Source: Toxonevra muliebris (taxonomy: Eukaryota; Arthropoda; Insecta; Diptera; Pallopteridae). Taken from it: a DNA stretch of 64,000 nt. Below are positions 11,423 to 22,168 of this stretch, one piece after another (within the stretch, counting starts at the first letter, position 1; every line of letters begins with the position of its first letter). The DNA lies in assembly GCA_963691655.1 (NCBI GenBank), contig OY829329.1, forward strand, positions 15,700,708-15,764,707, read 5' to 3'. The position numbers were made by a program, and so were the translations under genes. The notes beneath the pieces are model-generated. The model was given only the letters and a program-made list of their open reading frames with translations. It was not told the origin of the DNA and did not search any database.

Positions 11423-12831
11423 CTCCATATAAGTGAGTGCTCAAAATTCTAAAATTAGTTTTTTTTTACCTAACTCATTTGAGCTATACTTTTTAAGTAA
11501 ATTTTAGATTATTTAACCCATTGATGACCACGTTTTAACCCATTTGTGACCAAAGTAACATAAACATATCACAATTTTACACCAAAGTCAGTTAAATATA
11601 ATTTGTAAAGTAAATTTTAAATTTTTTAACCCATTGGTGATCATTATTTAACCCATTGGTGCCAAGGTAACATCAGTTTAACAAAATTTTGTATTTTGAA
11701 ACTTTCTGTGAAATTTTTAAGAAAGCTTCCACAGTCAAACCTATGTGCTACATGTAGGTATGAAACATTGGTCACTAATTGGTCAAGGATTTTTTTTTTT
11801 TCAAAATAAAAAAGTTTAATTAAATAATACAATTTCGTTTAGTTTTATTTTGGTATAGCCACAGTGTAATTTTTTTCAAAACTATATAATATAATCAAAT
11901 TTAAGTAAAACTAGCTAATTGCATTCATACAAACTAAAAATTAAATATGAAATAAGAGATAATTAAAAAAACAAATTCAAATATATAAGATGTAAAAGAT
12001 AAAAAAATTATAATAATTGTACTATTTCAGCTCCTAATTGCTAATCAGTTCTGGATCTATATCAGATGTACTTAAGCCTAGCTCCACTTCCAACATATCT
12101 TAAAAATAAAAGGGTCTTGTATTGTGGTCAAGCGGCAAGGTGCGTATAAAGCTTATCCTCTAGGTCGGAGGAAACTAAAAATCGATTGGAAATGTCTTCT
12201 AAATCTTTACGGTTAGCATAAAAAGCTTACTTTTTTATAAAAACTGGAAAAACCTATATACTTTTAATTTATTCTTAAACAAAATCAAAAATTTTATTTA
12301 AAAAAAAAGGAGGCAATTTTTTTAAAATCATTTTATTTTCGAACGGGCAAATTGATTGGGCTTTTATCTTCAGATTCTAATTACCTAATGTTTTTATATT
12401 ATTGTGGCATTAATACATTCCCAATTACTTTGCCCGTTCGAACAAAAATTGATGTTAAAAATTTACTTTAAAAAAATTTGAGATAAGTGAGAATTTTTGC
12501 AAATAAAACTTAAGATTTTTCGCACGGAAAAAAAAAAAATTTCGTAATTATTTGCATACCCCACTCTAACAGAAACAAGAAGAATTTTTGAGATAGCTTT
12601 AACGAAAACTTTTTAATAACAATACCAAGTTCATATAACATTTATTAGGTTGATCATATTAAAAAAAAAAAAATGGTAAAATTTTTCAAGTTTGACACTT
12701 CATATCTCCTATACTATAAATGGTAGAAAGTCCTATCGACGCACCACCTATTTATGAGTACAATAGCGTTGAAATCTTTTTCCTAAACCCATTTTTTGAA
12801 AATCGACTTTTGAGCACTCACTTATATGGAG
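11423..12831. mobile_element. 1.4-kb terminal-inverted-repeat element, non-autonomous
   Basis: The left end reads TCCATATAAGTGAGTGCTCA and the right end is its reverse complement (12807-12831), giving about 24 matching terminal bases. The interior is AT-rich, with no transposase frame. Near the left end are four copies of TTAACCCATTGRTGACC-like phrases (about 11514-11665). The element interrupts the phrase-like repeat that resumes after 12831, which supports insertion. No clear target-site duplication can be read, so the superfamily is unknown. It carries a smaller inverted-repeat element at 12338-12442. Confidence 0.6.
12338..12442. mobile_element. Short MITE-like inverted repeat nested in the 1.4-kb element
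   Basis: TTCGAACGGGCAAATTGATT at the left end pairs with the right end, where AATTACTTTGCCCGTTCGAA is read, giving about 22 paired bases around an AT-rich centre of about 60 bases. The size and symmetry fit a very short MITE. No family or target duplication is certain. Confidence 0.45.
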
Positions 12832-13262
12832 CGGTCCCAGTGTGCGGCGCCCAGCTAAGTCAAAAAATTAGATTTTTTAATATGGGAGGAATGTAAAAGC
12901 GAATGAAACAGAATATAGTCAGTAGACGGTAATAATTGACAAGATTGTAAGGGCCATGAAGGCCACAGCGAAAAAGGAGGTCGCTTAGACAGGAAACACC
13001 ACAAGGGTAAAGAAGGCAAAAAAAAGACAGAGGTCGTCATAAGAATGAATAGGTCGTAGAATCGCGAAAGAGACAAAGACCTAAAGAAAAATATCAAAGA
13101 TGTAACTTGAAAATTAAGTCTAAAGATCCAAGAAGACGCCATGTACCTAGAACACTATAAAGGCTAGGGCAATTGCAATTGCCAACCTATCCGGATGAAA
13201 TTTAAGTCGTTGTAAACGTAAAGTGGTAAACAACAACACAAAATAAGCGAATATATTGACGT
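12832..13262 (+). repeat. Continuation of the decayed phrase-like repeat
   Basis: Phrases such as GACAAGATTGTAAGGGCC, GGTCGTAGAATCGCG and AGACCTAAAGAAAAA match the vocabulary of 9180-11422. The stretch continues that array on the far side of the inserted 1.4-kb element. No gene seen. Confidence 0.45.
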
Positions 13263-13275
13263 GTGTATAACAATA

Positions 13276-14732
13276 ACAGTAGAGCAGTTTTTTTCATTTT
13301 AACATTCGAATAGTACAGAATCGTTTAACAATAGAGTGATTTTTTCAATTTTTACATTCCAACAGTACAGAATCGTTTAACAGTAGAGTAGTTTTTTCCA
13401 TTCTCTCATTCAAACAATACCGACTCGTTTAACAGTTGAGTAGTTTTTTCCTTTTTAACATTCAAACAATACAGAATCGTTTGGCAGTAGAGTAGTTTTT
13501 CCATTTTAACATTCAAACTGTACAGAATCGTTTAACAGTAGAGTAGTTCTTCCCATTTTAACATTCAAACAGTACAGAATCGTTGAACAGTTGAGTAGTT
13601 TTTTCCTTTTTAACATTCAAACAATACAGAATCGTTTGGCAGTAGAGTAGTTTTTTCCATTTTAACATTCAAACTGTACAGAATCGTTTAACAGTTGAGT
13701 AGTTTTTTCCATCTTAACATTCAAACAGTACAGAATCGTTTAACAGTAGAGTAGTTTTCTCCATTTTAGCATTCAAACTGTACAGAATCGTTTGGCAGTA
13801 GAGTAGTTTTTTCCATTTTAACATTTAAACAGTACAGAATCGTTTAACAGTGGAGTAGTTTTTTCCATTTTGACATTCAAACAGTACAGAGTCGTTTAAC
13901 AGTGGAGTAGTTTTTTCCATTTTAACATTTAAACAGTACAGAATCGTTTAACAGTGGAGTAGTTTTTTCCATTTTGACATTCAAACAGTACAGAGTCGTT
14001 TAACAGTGGAGTAGTTTTTTCCATTTTAACATTCAAACTGTACAGAATCGTTTAACAGTTGAGTAGTTTTTTCCATCTTAACATTCAAACAGTACAGAAT
14101 CGTTTAACAGTAGAGTAGTTTTCTCCATTTTAGCATTCAAACTGTACAGAATCGTTTGGCAGTAGAGAAGTTTTTTCCATTTTAACATTTAAACAGTACA
14201 GAATCGTTTAACAGTGGAGTAGTTTTTCCATTTTGACATTCAAACAGTACAGAGTCGTTTAACAGTGGAGTAGTTTTTTCCATTTTAACATTCAAACAGT
14301 ACAGAATCGTTTGGCAGTAGAGTAGTTTTTTTCCATTTTAACATTAAAACTGTACAGAATCGTTTAACAGTTGAGTAGTTTTTTCCATCTTAACATTCAA
14401 ACAGTACAGAATCGTTTGACAGTAGAGTAGTTTTTTCCATTTTAACATTCAAACTGTACAGAATCGTTTGACAGTAGAGTAGTTTTTTCCATTTTAACAT
14501 TCAAACTGTACAGAATCGTTTGGCAGTGGAGTAGTTTTTTCCATTTTGACATTTAAACAGTACAGAATCGTTTAACAGTGGAGTAGTTTTTTCCATTTTG
14601 ACATTCAAACAGTACAGAATCGTTTAACAGTGGAGTAGTTTTTTCCATTTTGACATTCAAACATTACAGAGTCGTTTAACAGTGGAGTAGTTTTTTCCAT
14701 TTTAACATTCAAATAGTACAGAATCGTTGGCA
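13276..14732 (+). repeat. 52-bp minisatellite, about 28 copies with higher-order structure
   Basis: The unit is about 52 bp and includes GAGTAGTTTTTTCCATTTT, ACATTCAAAC and GTACAGAATCGTTTAACAG. I count about 28 consecutive copies. Variant sites (CAGTA/T/GGAG, CATTTTAAC versus CATTTTGAC, CAAACAG versus CAAACTG, GAATCG versus GAGTCG, TTTAA versus TTTGG) recur in blocks. Copies 8-13 closely match copies 15-20, a 7-unit (364-bp) higher-order period, and copies 4-5 match 7-8. The outermost copies at both ends are the most diverged. It encodes nothing evident. Confidence 0.95.
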
Positions 14733-14739
14733 ATTGAAC

Positions 14740-15520
14740 AGGAGGGAAGAGTAGAATTTTGTGAATGTTAATGTGCGCTCTCACTCAATTTTTTTTTTCG
14801 TTTCAACATGAAACTTACAATAGAATATTTTGTTGTTGTTGAGGTAAATCTGCGCCCTCAAATGTGCTTGTCAATTTTATTTATTTATTTATTCATTTTT
14901 GTTTTCCTAATGCTACAAGATTTCATTTCTATCCCCAGAGTGTGATCGAATTTCGATGAAACCATCCCTCCCTGTGAATGAATCCTGTGCACGGACCCAG
15001 AAGCGGCAATGATCGAGGCGTGATTAGGCGCTGAACTGACTATTCTGTTAGGCCCGATAAAATCGCAAGGAACCCAAAGGTCGCAAGAGCCGGAAAGACT
15101 GTAGACCGAGTAGCCCAAAAGAATCAGGGATTTAAAAAGAATAACTGAAGGATATAAAAGACAAACACAAATGATAAAGGACTACAAAAGAACCGAAAAT
15201 TTATTGTTGAAATCTCGAGAGAGTTTCTTAAAAGCAATACAAAAACTGAAACAATTTTTTAATTCAAAAAATTATTTTGCATACAAAAGCGAACTTCCTT
15301 GAAACTTAAAACTTTCAAGTATCAAATGCATATACAACAAAGAATAATCAATTCTGAAGTGTAACTCAAATTCATCACGTTTTTTTTTTTTTTTATGACG
15401 CACTTGCAATTGCAAGATGTAAAGTTTTTGATATATGAACCAACAAGTATGTGCTACTAAAGAACAAAGAAGAAAAATTATTTTTTGCTCTAAACACACA
15501 CAACCAATCAACATAATAAA
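14740..15520. other. Spacer with a tract of the phrase-like repeat
   Basis: No gene seen. About 15000-15210 carries the GGTCGCAAGAGCCGG type of phrase seen in the 9-11 kb repeat. A 77-codon minus-strand frame (14885-15118) crosses it and matches nothing I know. Confidence 0.4.
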
Positions 15521-16760
15521 TTAATTATATGCAACATCAGCAAACATAAACAACAATGCTCTGCTGCACTGCAGCAAACAACAAAATTATGTGTGGCATA
15601 AAGTCGTGATGTCTATTATAGTTGAAGTGAAGTATAATTGATGCCTTGATGCCTCTTTTGACATGCATACAAAAAGCAACTACAACAACAAACACGAATA
15701 AGTAGCTATGTGTGCCGAGTAACACTCAACATGGCATGCAATGTAATACAGCAACAACAACTACTACCATCTTCAAACAGCTACTAAGTGCAATGTGTAA
15801 GCGCATGTAAGCGCAACTGAGCTTCCCTCTTCAATTCCATGTAAACGATAACGACGACAACGACGACGATGAGGACGATGGCGACGACCGCGACCATCCC
15901 AATCCATCTATCTTTATATGGTATATATCAAGCTATCCATCAGTAAGACAATTGTTGCACGTTACGTTGTGCAGGAGTGAGTGTGTGTGTGTGTGTGTGT
16001 AGCAACAACAACCATCACTGATACTTGTAAAATTTATTATTGAATATATCAAATGATTGCGGCGCGTTGCAATTGCCGCGCTTGAAAATTCACTTGAGAG
16101 TTTCTGAGATGTTCTCAAACATGATGTAGAAGCAGCAGCAGCAGCAGCAGCAGCAGTAACAGCAACAACACTAGGCAATTTGTTGCTGTTGCCGCGTAAA
16201 CAGCATAAATTCTACTCAAGTCTCTGTGTGCAGCACAAGTGGCAATTCGATCATCATCATCGTGGTCGTCGTTGTTGTTGTTGCCGCTGCTGTTGCTGCT
16301 GTTACATTTTGTTGTTCTCATTATAATTTGAATGCATCAGCGTCTCATCGTCATCGTCAGCGCGTCTTTTAAGTCAATACTTATGCCTCTATGCAACGCA
16401 ACGCTTCCCTTTCTCCTCTTCTGTTCTGCTGTTGCTGCTAATTGCGCATTCTTAATGCATGCATTGCTGTTGTAAATATTTATAAACTTGCAACAACATG
16501 CGTGTGATTGTTTTTTGCTGTTGTCGGTTGTTGCTGTTACTCTTGCTGTTGGTTTGTTTATGTTTAGACGCGTGATTTTTAATTAGTTTTCTTAGAAATT
16601 AAATTGTTAATTTAGTCGACGCTATGCAGTTGCATGCAACAAACACTTTGACGATGACGATGACGATGGCAACGCGATAATGTTGTCGTTCCTAACTGCT
16701 GTTCGTTGTTCCCGCATTTCCATGTAGTAGGTACAATATTCTACATTTGGTGTAATTTTA
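15520..16760. other. Non-coding spacer with CAG, GT and trinucleotide repeats
   Basis: No gene seen. A pure (CAG)n tract lies at about 16131-16155, a (GT)n tract at about 15979-15998 and GAC/GAT-rich runs at about 15848-15890. Short frames through these give poly-Leu or poly-Ala strings and are rejected as genes. The texture is typical of fly intergenic or intronic DNA. Confidence 0.55.
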
Positions 16761-16903
16761 TGGCAGTCATAGTAACACATAAAAGTAAATGCTGCTGTGG
16801 TTTATTAAAATGCAATACAAATTAGTATATAAATTAGTAATGTTTGATACAATTAGCTTCTCTTCTTCACAAAAGGAAGTATTTCATTTATTTTTATAAT
16901 TGG

Positions 16904-17284
16904 TTAACAGAATTTACTAACTATATTGCAAGTAGTAAACCATATTTGCTGGCATATAATAGTTGGAACCTTGTATAGAATGTGTTTGCTGTTGTGTTGT
17001 TTTATGACTTTTTGAGGTTGAGCAAATTCTTGATGATATTTATGAAAACTTGAGGTTATGCGGCATTTTCTTTTCGCTGAATTCGTTATCTCCTGGCATA
17101 CAGAATACATATTCGGCACGGCTTGAAGCTTCTTTAGAAAGAAGAATAAATTAGTTCCAACTGTTGTATAATAATTAAGAAAATACCATAAATGGTTGAT
17201 GATCCAACAGCTAGTTTTTATTACCCAGAAGTATAATTTAAGCCACCGTTGCTGAACCGTAAGTTCCATGAAATGCTCATTCAT
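16904..17284 (-). CDS. Unrecognised 126-codon open frame
   Basis: This is an open frame of 126 codons in otherwise gene-free DNA. The protein starts with a Trp- and Phe-rich part (residues about 10-50) and continues into a basic, Lys-, Gln- and Cys-containing part. I recognise no domain. An alternative minus-strand frame across the same bases gives another protein-like stretch containing QGSNYYMPANMVYYL, so the region may be a decayed coding sequence of some element rather than a gene. There is no supporting promoter or splice evidence. Chance or remnant is more likely than a live gene. Confidence 0.15.
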   Translation of the reverse strand: MNEHFMELTVQQRWLKLYFWVIKTSCWIINHLWYFLNYYTTVGTNLFFFLKKLQAVPNMYSVCQEITNSAKRKCRITSSFHKYHQEFAQPQKVIKQHNSKHILYKVPTIICQQIWFTTCNIVSKFC

Positions 17285-17449
17285 TCACAGCAAGTATTCC
17301 ACAATCGACACGTTAGTCACCCATATTATTTTCGAAATCAACATTTTCCACAATTTTAATGGGTAAGCCCGCAGACTCAGAGTAAGTATTGAAAGTATTT
17401 TGTATATCAAAACCGAAGCCGAAAATCATTTACATGGTTCAAAAAAGGT

Positions 17450-18045
17450 TTGCGCAAAAAATTTTAACAAAACCGGTCTGGTGCTCAAGCACAAAAAAAA
17501 AAAAAATAAAACTTTCCCTGATTCTTCGGAAGCTAAAACGGTGTAAAAATTTTAACAAAATTAGTCGGCCAATAGATGGCGCTAATAGATGGCCCCCATT
17601 TGTAATATATTTTAGATCAAAATAGGGGCTAAAAATAAATTTTGTCAGTAAATTTCAATACAACCGGTCAGTCCATAGGAGTCGATCCAATGCAAGAATT
17701 TTTCTCCATTTTTCTAACCTTTGCTCTGGGGCCCTCACTTTAGAATATATTTTAATTTAATTTTATAAAAAGTATTTTTTTTATAAAAAGTATTTCTTTT
17801 TAGATTAAAACCAAAACCACAACGGATTTGCTGGCGCAAAAATTTCTGGTATAAAAATTTTAACAAAATTGGTTGGCCAATAGATGGCGCCATTTTTTAC
17901 CCATTTCGAATATATTTTAGATCAAAATAGGGGCTAAAAATGAATTTTGTCGGTAAATTTCAATACAACCGGTCACTAAATAAGAGTCGATCCAATGCAA
18001 GAATTTTTCTCAATGTTACTAACCTTTGCTCTGGGGCCCCAACAC
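17450..18045 (+). repeat. 308-bp direct tandem duplication
   Basis: A block of about 200 bases including TAAAAATTTTAACAAAATT, CCAATAGATGGCGC, GATCAAAATAGGGGCTAAAA, GAGTCGATCCAATGCAAG and CCTTTGCTCTGGGGCCC occurs at about 17540-17740 and again at about 17848-18041, offset by 308 bases. A diverged further start is visible at about 17455. The second copy ends exactly where the LINE remnant at 18045 begins, so the block may be part of that element's 5' region or an older target. Confidence 0.75.
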
Positions 18046-19235
18046 TACACTACTACATCCTGTCTTCTTGGCTGAACATACAAAAGGTTGGGGATCAACT
18101 CACTTTTGTGGCATCTACTAGACAGGAGGTTATTTACCTGACTCTTTGTAATGAAAGGATAGTGCAGTCAATTGCTAACTGGAAGATCCTTAGAGATGAT
18201 CTATCAGACCAGAGATATATCGAATTTCAGTATAGTGTTGAAGTTAATCCTTTACCGCTCATAAGAAATCCGAAAAAGGCAGATTGGGCAAAGTTTAGAG
18301 AAGAACTGGCTTCATTAAGCTGCGCTCTACTCCCTAAACTACGCAATAAGCTACTACAACTACTACTACTACTACTATTATGGTAGTTTTATGCCGAATC
18401 CGAACTGCGAAGTGAAAAGCAGCGGTGGAAAATCTCACCTCTGCTCTTCAGTCCAGTCTTGAGTGTGCCTGTCCCACTCGCCAGCCTTTTGGTAAGATTC
18501 CTGTTCCGTGGTGGAATAAGGAGCTGCTAGCCCTGCGGGTTGAGTTCAAGAAAACTTATCAACAGGTCTCTCAAGACTAATCTTGATGAGTACTAGGCTC
18601 TATATCGTCAAAAGCAAAAGGAGTATAAAAAGCTAATTCAAGATTCGATTCCTTCAGAAATTTCTTAAGTTTGCGATTGCTCCCTTTGACATACTACCAG
18701 TTACTCTGAAAAAGGCTATGGTTGAATTGCTACCGGTTTTGAAGAAAATCTGCATCTCCAGTTTGGCACTCGCTTATATACCTCAACAATGAAGGTTGGT
18801 AAAAGTTGTTTTCATTCCAAAAATTGGAATGGATCAATCCTTAACTTTAAACCAATCAATATGATGTATTTCTTACTGAAATGTCTAGAAGGCTGTGTAG
18901 AACATCTCTTCCGCAGTGAGTAGTTATTGTTACATCCTCTCTCTTCATTTCAGCATGCTTACTAATGTGGAAAATCTTGTGAGACGGATCCGAGGGGTCG
19001 TACTCTCTCCACTGTTGTGGTGTCTGTTGGCTGACTCTCTGCTTGTTTCCCTAAATGAGTCGGGTATCTACACACAGGTCTATGACGATGACGTTGCCTG
19101 CTTAATCACGGGCTAATCTGTCGGATATGTTTGTGGGAAGGCCCAAACTTCCCTAAATATGATTGACTCTTGATGTTACTCAAACGGGCTATCGGTTAAC
19201 CCTCTTAAAACTAGTGTCTCGTTTTACAGGTACTC
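18045..19235 (+). pseudogene. Jockey-like non-LTR retrotransposon ORF2 remnant
   Basis: In + strand order with frame changes, the first part is the end of an APE-type endonuclease (VGDQLTFVASTRQEVIYLTL, then LSDQRYIEFQ; the family has SDH, so the catalytic His is Gln). Next is the linker VPWWNKELLALRVEFKKTYQ (about 18510-18560), then reverse transcriptase motifs: VKVVFIPKIG (about 18800), PINMMYFLLKCLEGC, GVVLSPLLWCLLADSLL and YDDDVACLI (18990-19115; the family has YADD), then NGLSVNPLKTSVSFY (about 19185). A (TAC/CTA)n microsatellite sits at about 18352-18380. The copy is collapsed, with several deletions and stops, and stops abruptly at about 19235 where a DNA-transposon remnant begins. Confidence 0.8.
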
Positions 19236-19690
19236 AGAGGTATCACTATTCGACAGAGGTTTGATTAGACCATATTTTCTCGTCGATGAAAATTATCGCC
19301 ATGTTACGGTAGATGGAGTTCGCTGTCATGCCATGTTGGAATACTACTTTTGGCCCAGAATTTGATGGATTTGACATCAGTGATATGTGTGTAGTTCCAA
19401 CAAGACGGTGTCACATGCCACCCAGCTTGGTCAAGAAATTGATCTATTGAAGTGGAAGTTCGGTAATCGTGTAATCTCTAAAAATGTTTCAGTCGAATTG
19501 CTACCATTACGTTATTCGTTGGTTTATGCCAACAATGGTAGACGAGCTCAGGCACAATATCGAACGCGAAATCGCCAACGTTCCGACCGATATATGTCGA
19601 AGAGCGGTGGAAAATTGGCTCCAAAAAATCAATCGCTACAAACGTGCTTGCGGTGGTCATATCGAAGCGATATTAAATTCCACACTTAAA
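19235..19690 (+). pseudogene. Tc1/mariner-superfamily (DDE) transposase remnant, C-terminal half
   Basis: Three frames together read RPYFLVDENYRHVTVDGVR, a region corresponding to the FQQDGATCHT catalytic site (here SSNKTVSHATQLGQEIDLLK), KWKFGNRVISKN, then LVYAN and VDELRHNIEREIANVP with CRRAVENWLQKINRYKRACG to the end. This matches the C-terminal half of a large insect family of Tc1/mariner-type transposases that end with an RxxHxxxIxF-like tail. The middle catalytic Asp and the PPRSxDLxPxD segment are destroyed by frameshifts. It begins inside or at the edge of the LINE remnant. Confidence 0.7.
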
Positions 19691-19869
19691 TGTAACATAT
19701 GTACTACTACATCTGGATTAAATTTTAGACCGATCCTTGCGTTTTTTTCAGTCCTTACAGTATAATTGCCAACTCAGTCTTCTTGGCCCAACCGGCGCCT
19801 TTTCATTCACGCACCCCAAGACTTTCTAAACTCTTACAGTTTCTTCCGTGATTGCATTTTCTTTGGTAT

Positions 19870-21031
19870 TCTCAATTATTGTCGTTTTCGCGGGCCTTTC
19901 GTCCTTAATATTTCCACCAAACCATTTAACATTTTTAAGATCTTTGCATCCTACATGATTTCAGCGGCTTTGATTTTGAGATCATCGCGTTCCTCACGAT
20001 ATTAAGATCAATGAAATCCTCATGGTTCTAGCGGATTCGTAAATCATGCTTGTTACGGCCTTCTTGAGCATTAATCTTTAGTCGTTGTATCCTTTCTTTA
20101 TTCTTTTGGAGTGTTCTGATCCTTCAGGGTTAATCGTTTCGCGACCTTTTTGGTTCTTGCTGCCTTATAGCTTGTTGTTGTTTTCTTGATTCCTACAGTT
20201 ATGTCGCGGCAACAGCCGTCTATAATAATTTCCATGCTTGCTTTGCTCCACAATCCTAATAACCTCATAAGCCTCAGAGAAAGTTCTTTCAACGATACAT
20301 CATATAATATTCTTACGGCTTTTGAATCCTAGACAGGTGTGGATTGCGTGAAATGAGACGGCGAAAAAAAAAGAAACCGTGAAAGTTTGGATCCTGAAAT
20401 CAGAGAATTCCCAGAATTGTGTAGATACTATGGATTCCAAAATGTTCGGTTCTGTTCTTGAAGCCTTAAAGGAGAGACAAAAGCGAGAAGTCAAAATTTA
20501 AGAAGATACAAACTCTGAAGAGGTGGCAATAAATCAAGGATCCTGTAAAAAAATTAGAAATGTTGTAAAAACTGAACTTACACGGCCTGAGAAAGTACCG
20601 AGTCGAAGAAGAAAAAAAAGAGTCGCAAGATCTGAAGTTTCGAACTCGCAACGGAGAGGTAAAAAAAAGGTTAGTAGATCTCGGAACGGGGCAAAAATCG
20701 AAATGATCTTAAGAGCTGAGGAAGCGGAAAGGGTCAGGGTGACCATCAGGAAATAATTTAGACCTTAACCTGCAACAGAACTTTCAATTAGTTCCTCCTT
20801 CTAAATAGTAAAACTATACTTACAATTTAGAAATTAACTGCTGGAAAAACAATAGTTTTAAATTGATCGAATGATTGCGTAATACCAAATACCAAATGCT
20901 AGAAATACCAAATTCGCTATGAACAGAAACACAAATAAAAGTTTTGTAAAAATAAAAAAGCATTCCAAAATATATATTTATATATACAAAGCGATTTGTC
21001 AGGTCTTTCATTTTCATCAATCAATTATTTA
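19870..21031. repeat. Left outer flank of the large inverted repeat (downstream side of gene copy 1)
   Basis: Block 19870-19975 (including CATTTAACATTTTTAAGA) is the inverted match of about 24690-24765. Block 20525-21031 is the inverted match of about 24042-24545, including CCTGCAACAGAACTTTCAAT and TGCTGGAAAAACAATAGTTT. Between them (about 19980-20520) are phrase-like repeat sequences with no counterpart on the other arm, so this arm has gained, or the other lost, about 400 bases. No independent gene is supported. Confidence 0.8.
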
Positions 21032-22168
21032 TTAATTTCTACGGTATAAACTACCGTCCGTTCCTTCGAAAAGATGGAAACTAGGGCATGTCATCTCGGA
21101 CATGCATGGCTTGATAATTTTTTGTGTAACTAATTTCTGATCTTGTTTTGTTTTCGGCTTTTCATCTGGTTTGGCAATGAATTGAGTCTCAGTACTGTAT
21201 TGGCAGGTGCATACCTTTGGCAATGCAGGTGCATTTGCCTTAAGCCAAGGTGGCATTGATCCCACCGGATATATACCGACATCAGCGCAAACATGTTTGG
21301 CGCCACATGACAAACATGTAGCACCCTTCGTAATGACACCGTTGTCCTTCATGGCAGTATCACTTCCCTGCTTCAAATCCTCCAGCTTTTTTAGCAAATG
21401 CCGGAAATGAGTTTTTACGTAAAGTTTCATCGCTGGTACGCGTATTTTATTCAATTTCAAATCAAGCATTTCCTGTATCTCTTCCATGATATTAAGAAAT
21501 CTAGTAAATTGTAAATGGATCTCGGCGTCAATCTGTCCAATCTGCATCAGGCAACCATCAATTAGAACTAATTTTTCATATTGTATCGCCGTTTTCCTTA
21601 TAACTTCCTCTACATCATCGTGTAGTTCCTGAACTTTCTCTTCTAATATGAAATGTTGAGTGACGGTTGGCGTCGACATACGTCGTTGAATTTTCTTTAG
21701 GAAGCCGGTATAATCCATGAGACTACATAAAAGATTATTGATATCATTGCATTCGAGGCACCTGATGCACCTATCAGCATAATTTGCGAAATCATCCCAA
21801 TGATGAATTTCAAACGGAATGGGTTGAATAGATTTACATTGTTCAATTTTGTTGAAATGCTGCTCGAGTTTATTGGCGGTGTCGTTGACACGCTCTTCCA
21901 ATTTTAGAACTTTATCAAGTTTTACCGATATCCGCTCTAAATGTTCGTCGTTGAAGAGAAGCGGTGATGGTTTTGATTTGTTAAGTACTTTCTCCAAGCA
22001 CTTGGCTTCCAGACCGCGCATCGAAACTTTTTCATTCTGACAGTCGAGCTTCTTGAGTATCATATTAATTAGACTGTGCAATACCTCGATATTAACGTGA
22101 GTTAATTCTGGTGAGCCCAATGCGATTTTGGCCAGTTCTTGAAGTGTTAACTCAACCTTGGGGACCAT
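21032..22168 (-). CDS. 378-residue helical protein with Cys-rich tail, copy 1 (QRICH2/DUF4795-like?)
   Basis: An intact single-exon frame starting at 22168 and ending at 21032. Residues 1-40 begin MVPKVELTLQELAKIALGSP. Residues about 75-115 and 155-265 are charged and helical, likely coiled coil. A Cys-rich middle holds RCIRCLEC (134-140). The tail has CLSC (285-288), C294, CTC (320-322), C355 and C361, a basic linker (328-345) and ends LFEGTDGSLYRRN. The helical body, CLSC motif and GxDGxLYR end resemble the DUF4795 domain of QRICH2-type sperm-flagellum proteins. That is a recollection of the family, not a search result, so the function stays tentative. The protein has no signal peptide or membrane segment. 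Copy 2 lies head to head 736 bp away and differs at 41 residues by my hand alignment. Two copies kept open at this divergence argue for real genes. Confidence 0.8.
   Translation of the reverse strand: MVPKVELTLQELAKIALGSPELTHVNIEVLHSLINMILKKLDCQNEKVSMRGLEAKCLEKVLNKSKPSPLLFNDEHLERISVKLDKVLKLEERVNDTANKLEQHFNKIEQCKSIQPIPFEIHHWDDFANYADRCIRCLECNDINNLLCSLMDYTGFLKKIQRRMSTPTVTQHFILEEKVQELHDDVEEVIRKTAIQYEKLVLIDGCLMQIGQIDAEIHLQFTRFLNIMEEIQEMLDLKLNKIRVPAMKLYVKTHFRHLLKKLEDLKQGSDTAMKDNGVITKGATCLSCGAKHVCADVGIYPVGSMPPWLKANAPALPKVCTCQYSTETQFIAKPDEKPKTKQDQKLVTQKIIKPCMSEMTCPSFHLFEGTDGSLYRRN

Noticed and set aside
12121..12175. tRNA-like stretch (GGTCAAGCGGCAAGG)
   Set aside because: No B-box and no cloverleaf can be drawn, so no tRNA gene is called.
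15933..16321. Minus frames with poly-Ala and poly-Leu
   Set aside because: Translations of the (CAG)n tract and neighbouring GTT/GCT repeats.
20523..20756. Basic 77-codon + frame next to gene copy 1
   Set aside because: It lies in the phrase-like repeat part of the inverted-repeat flank, and the matching segment on the other arm does not keep the frame.
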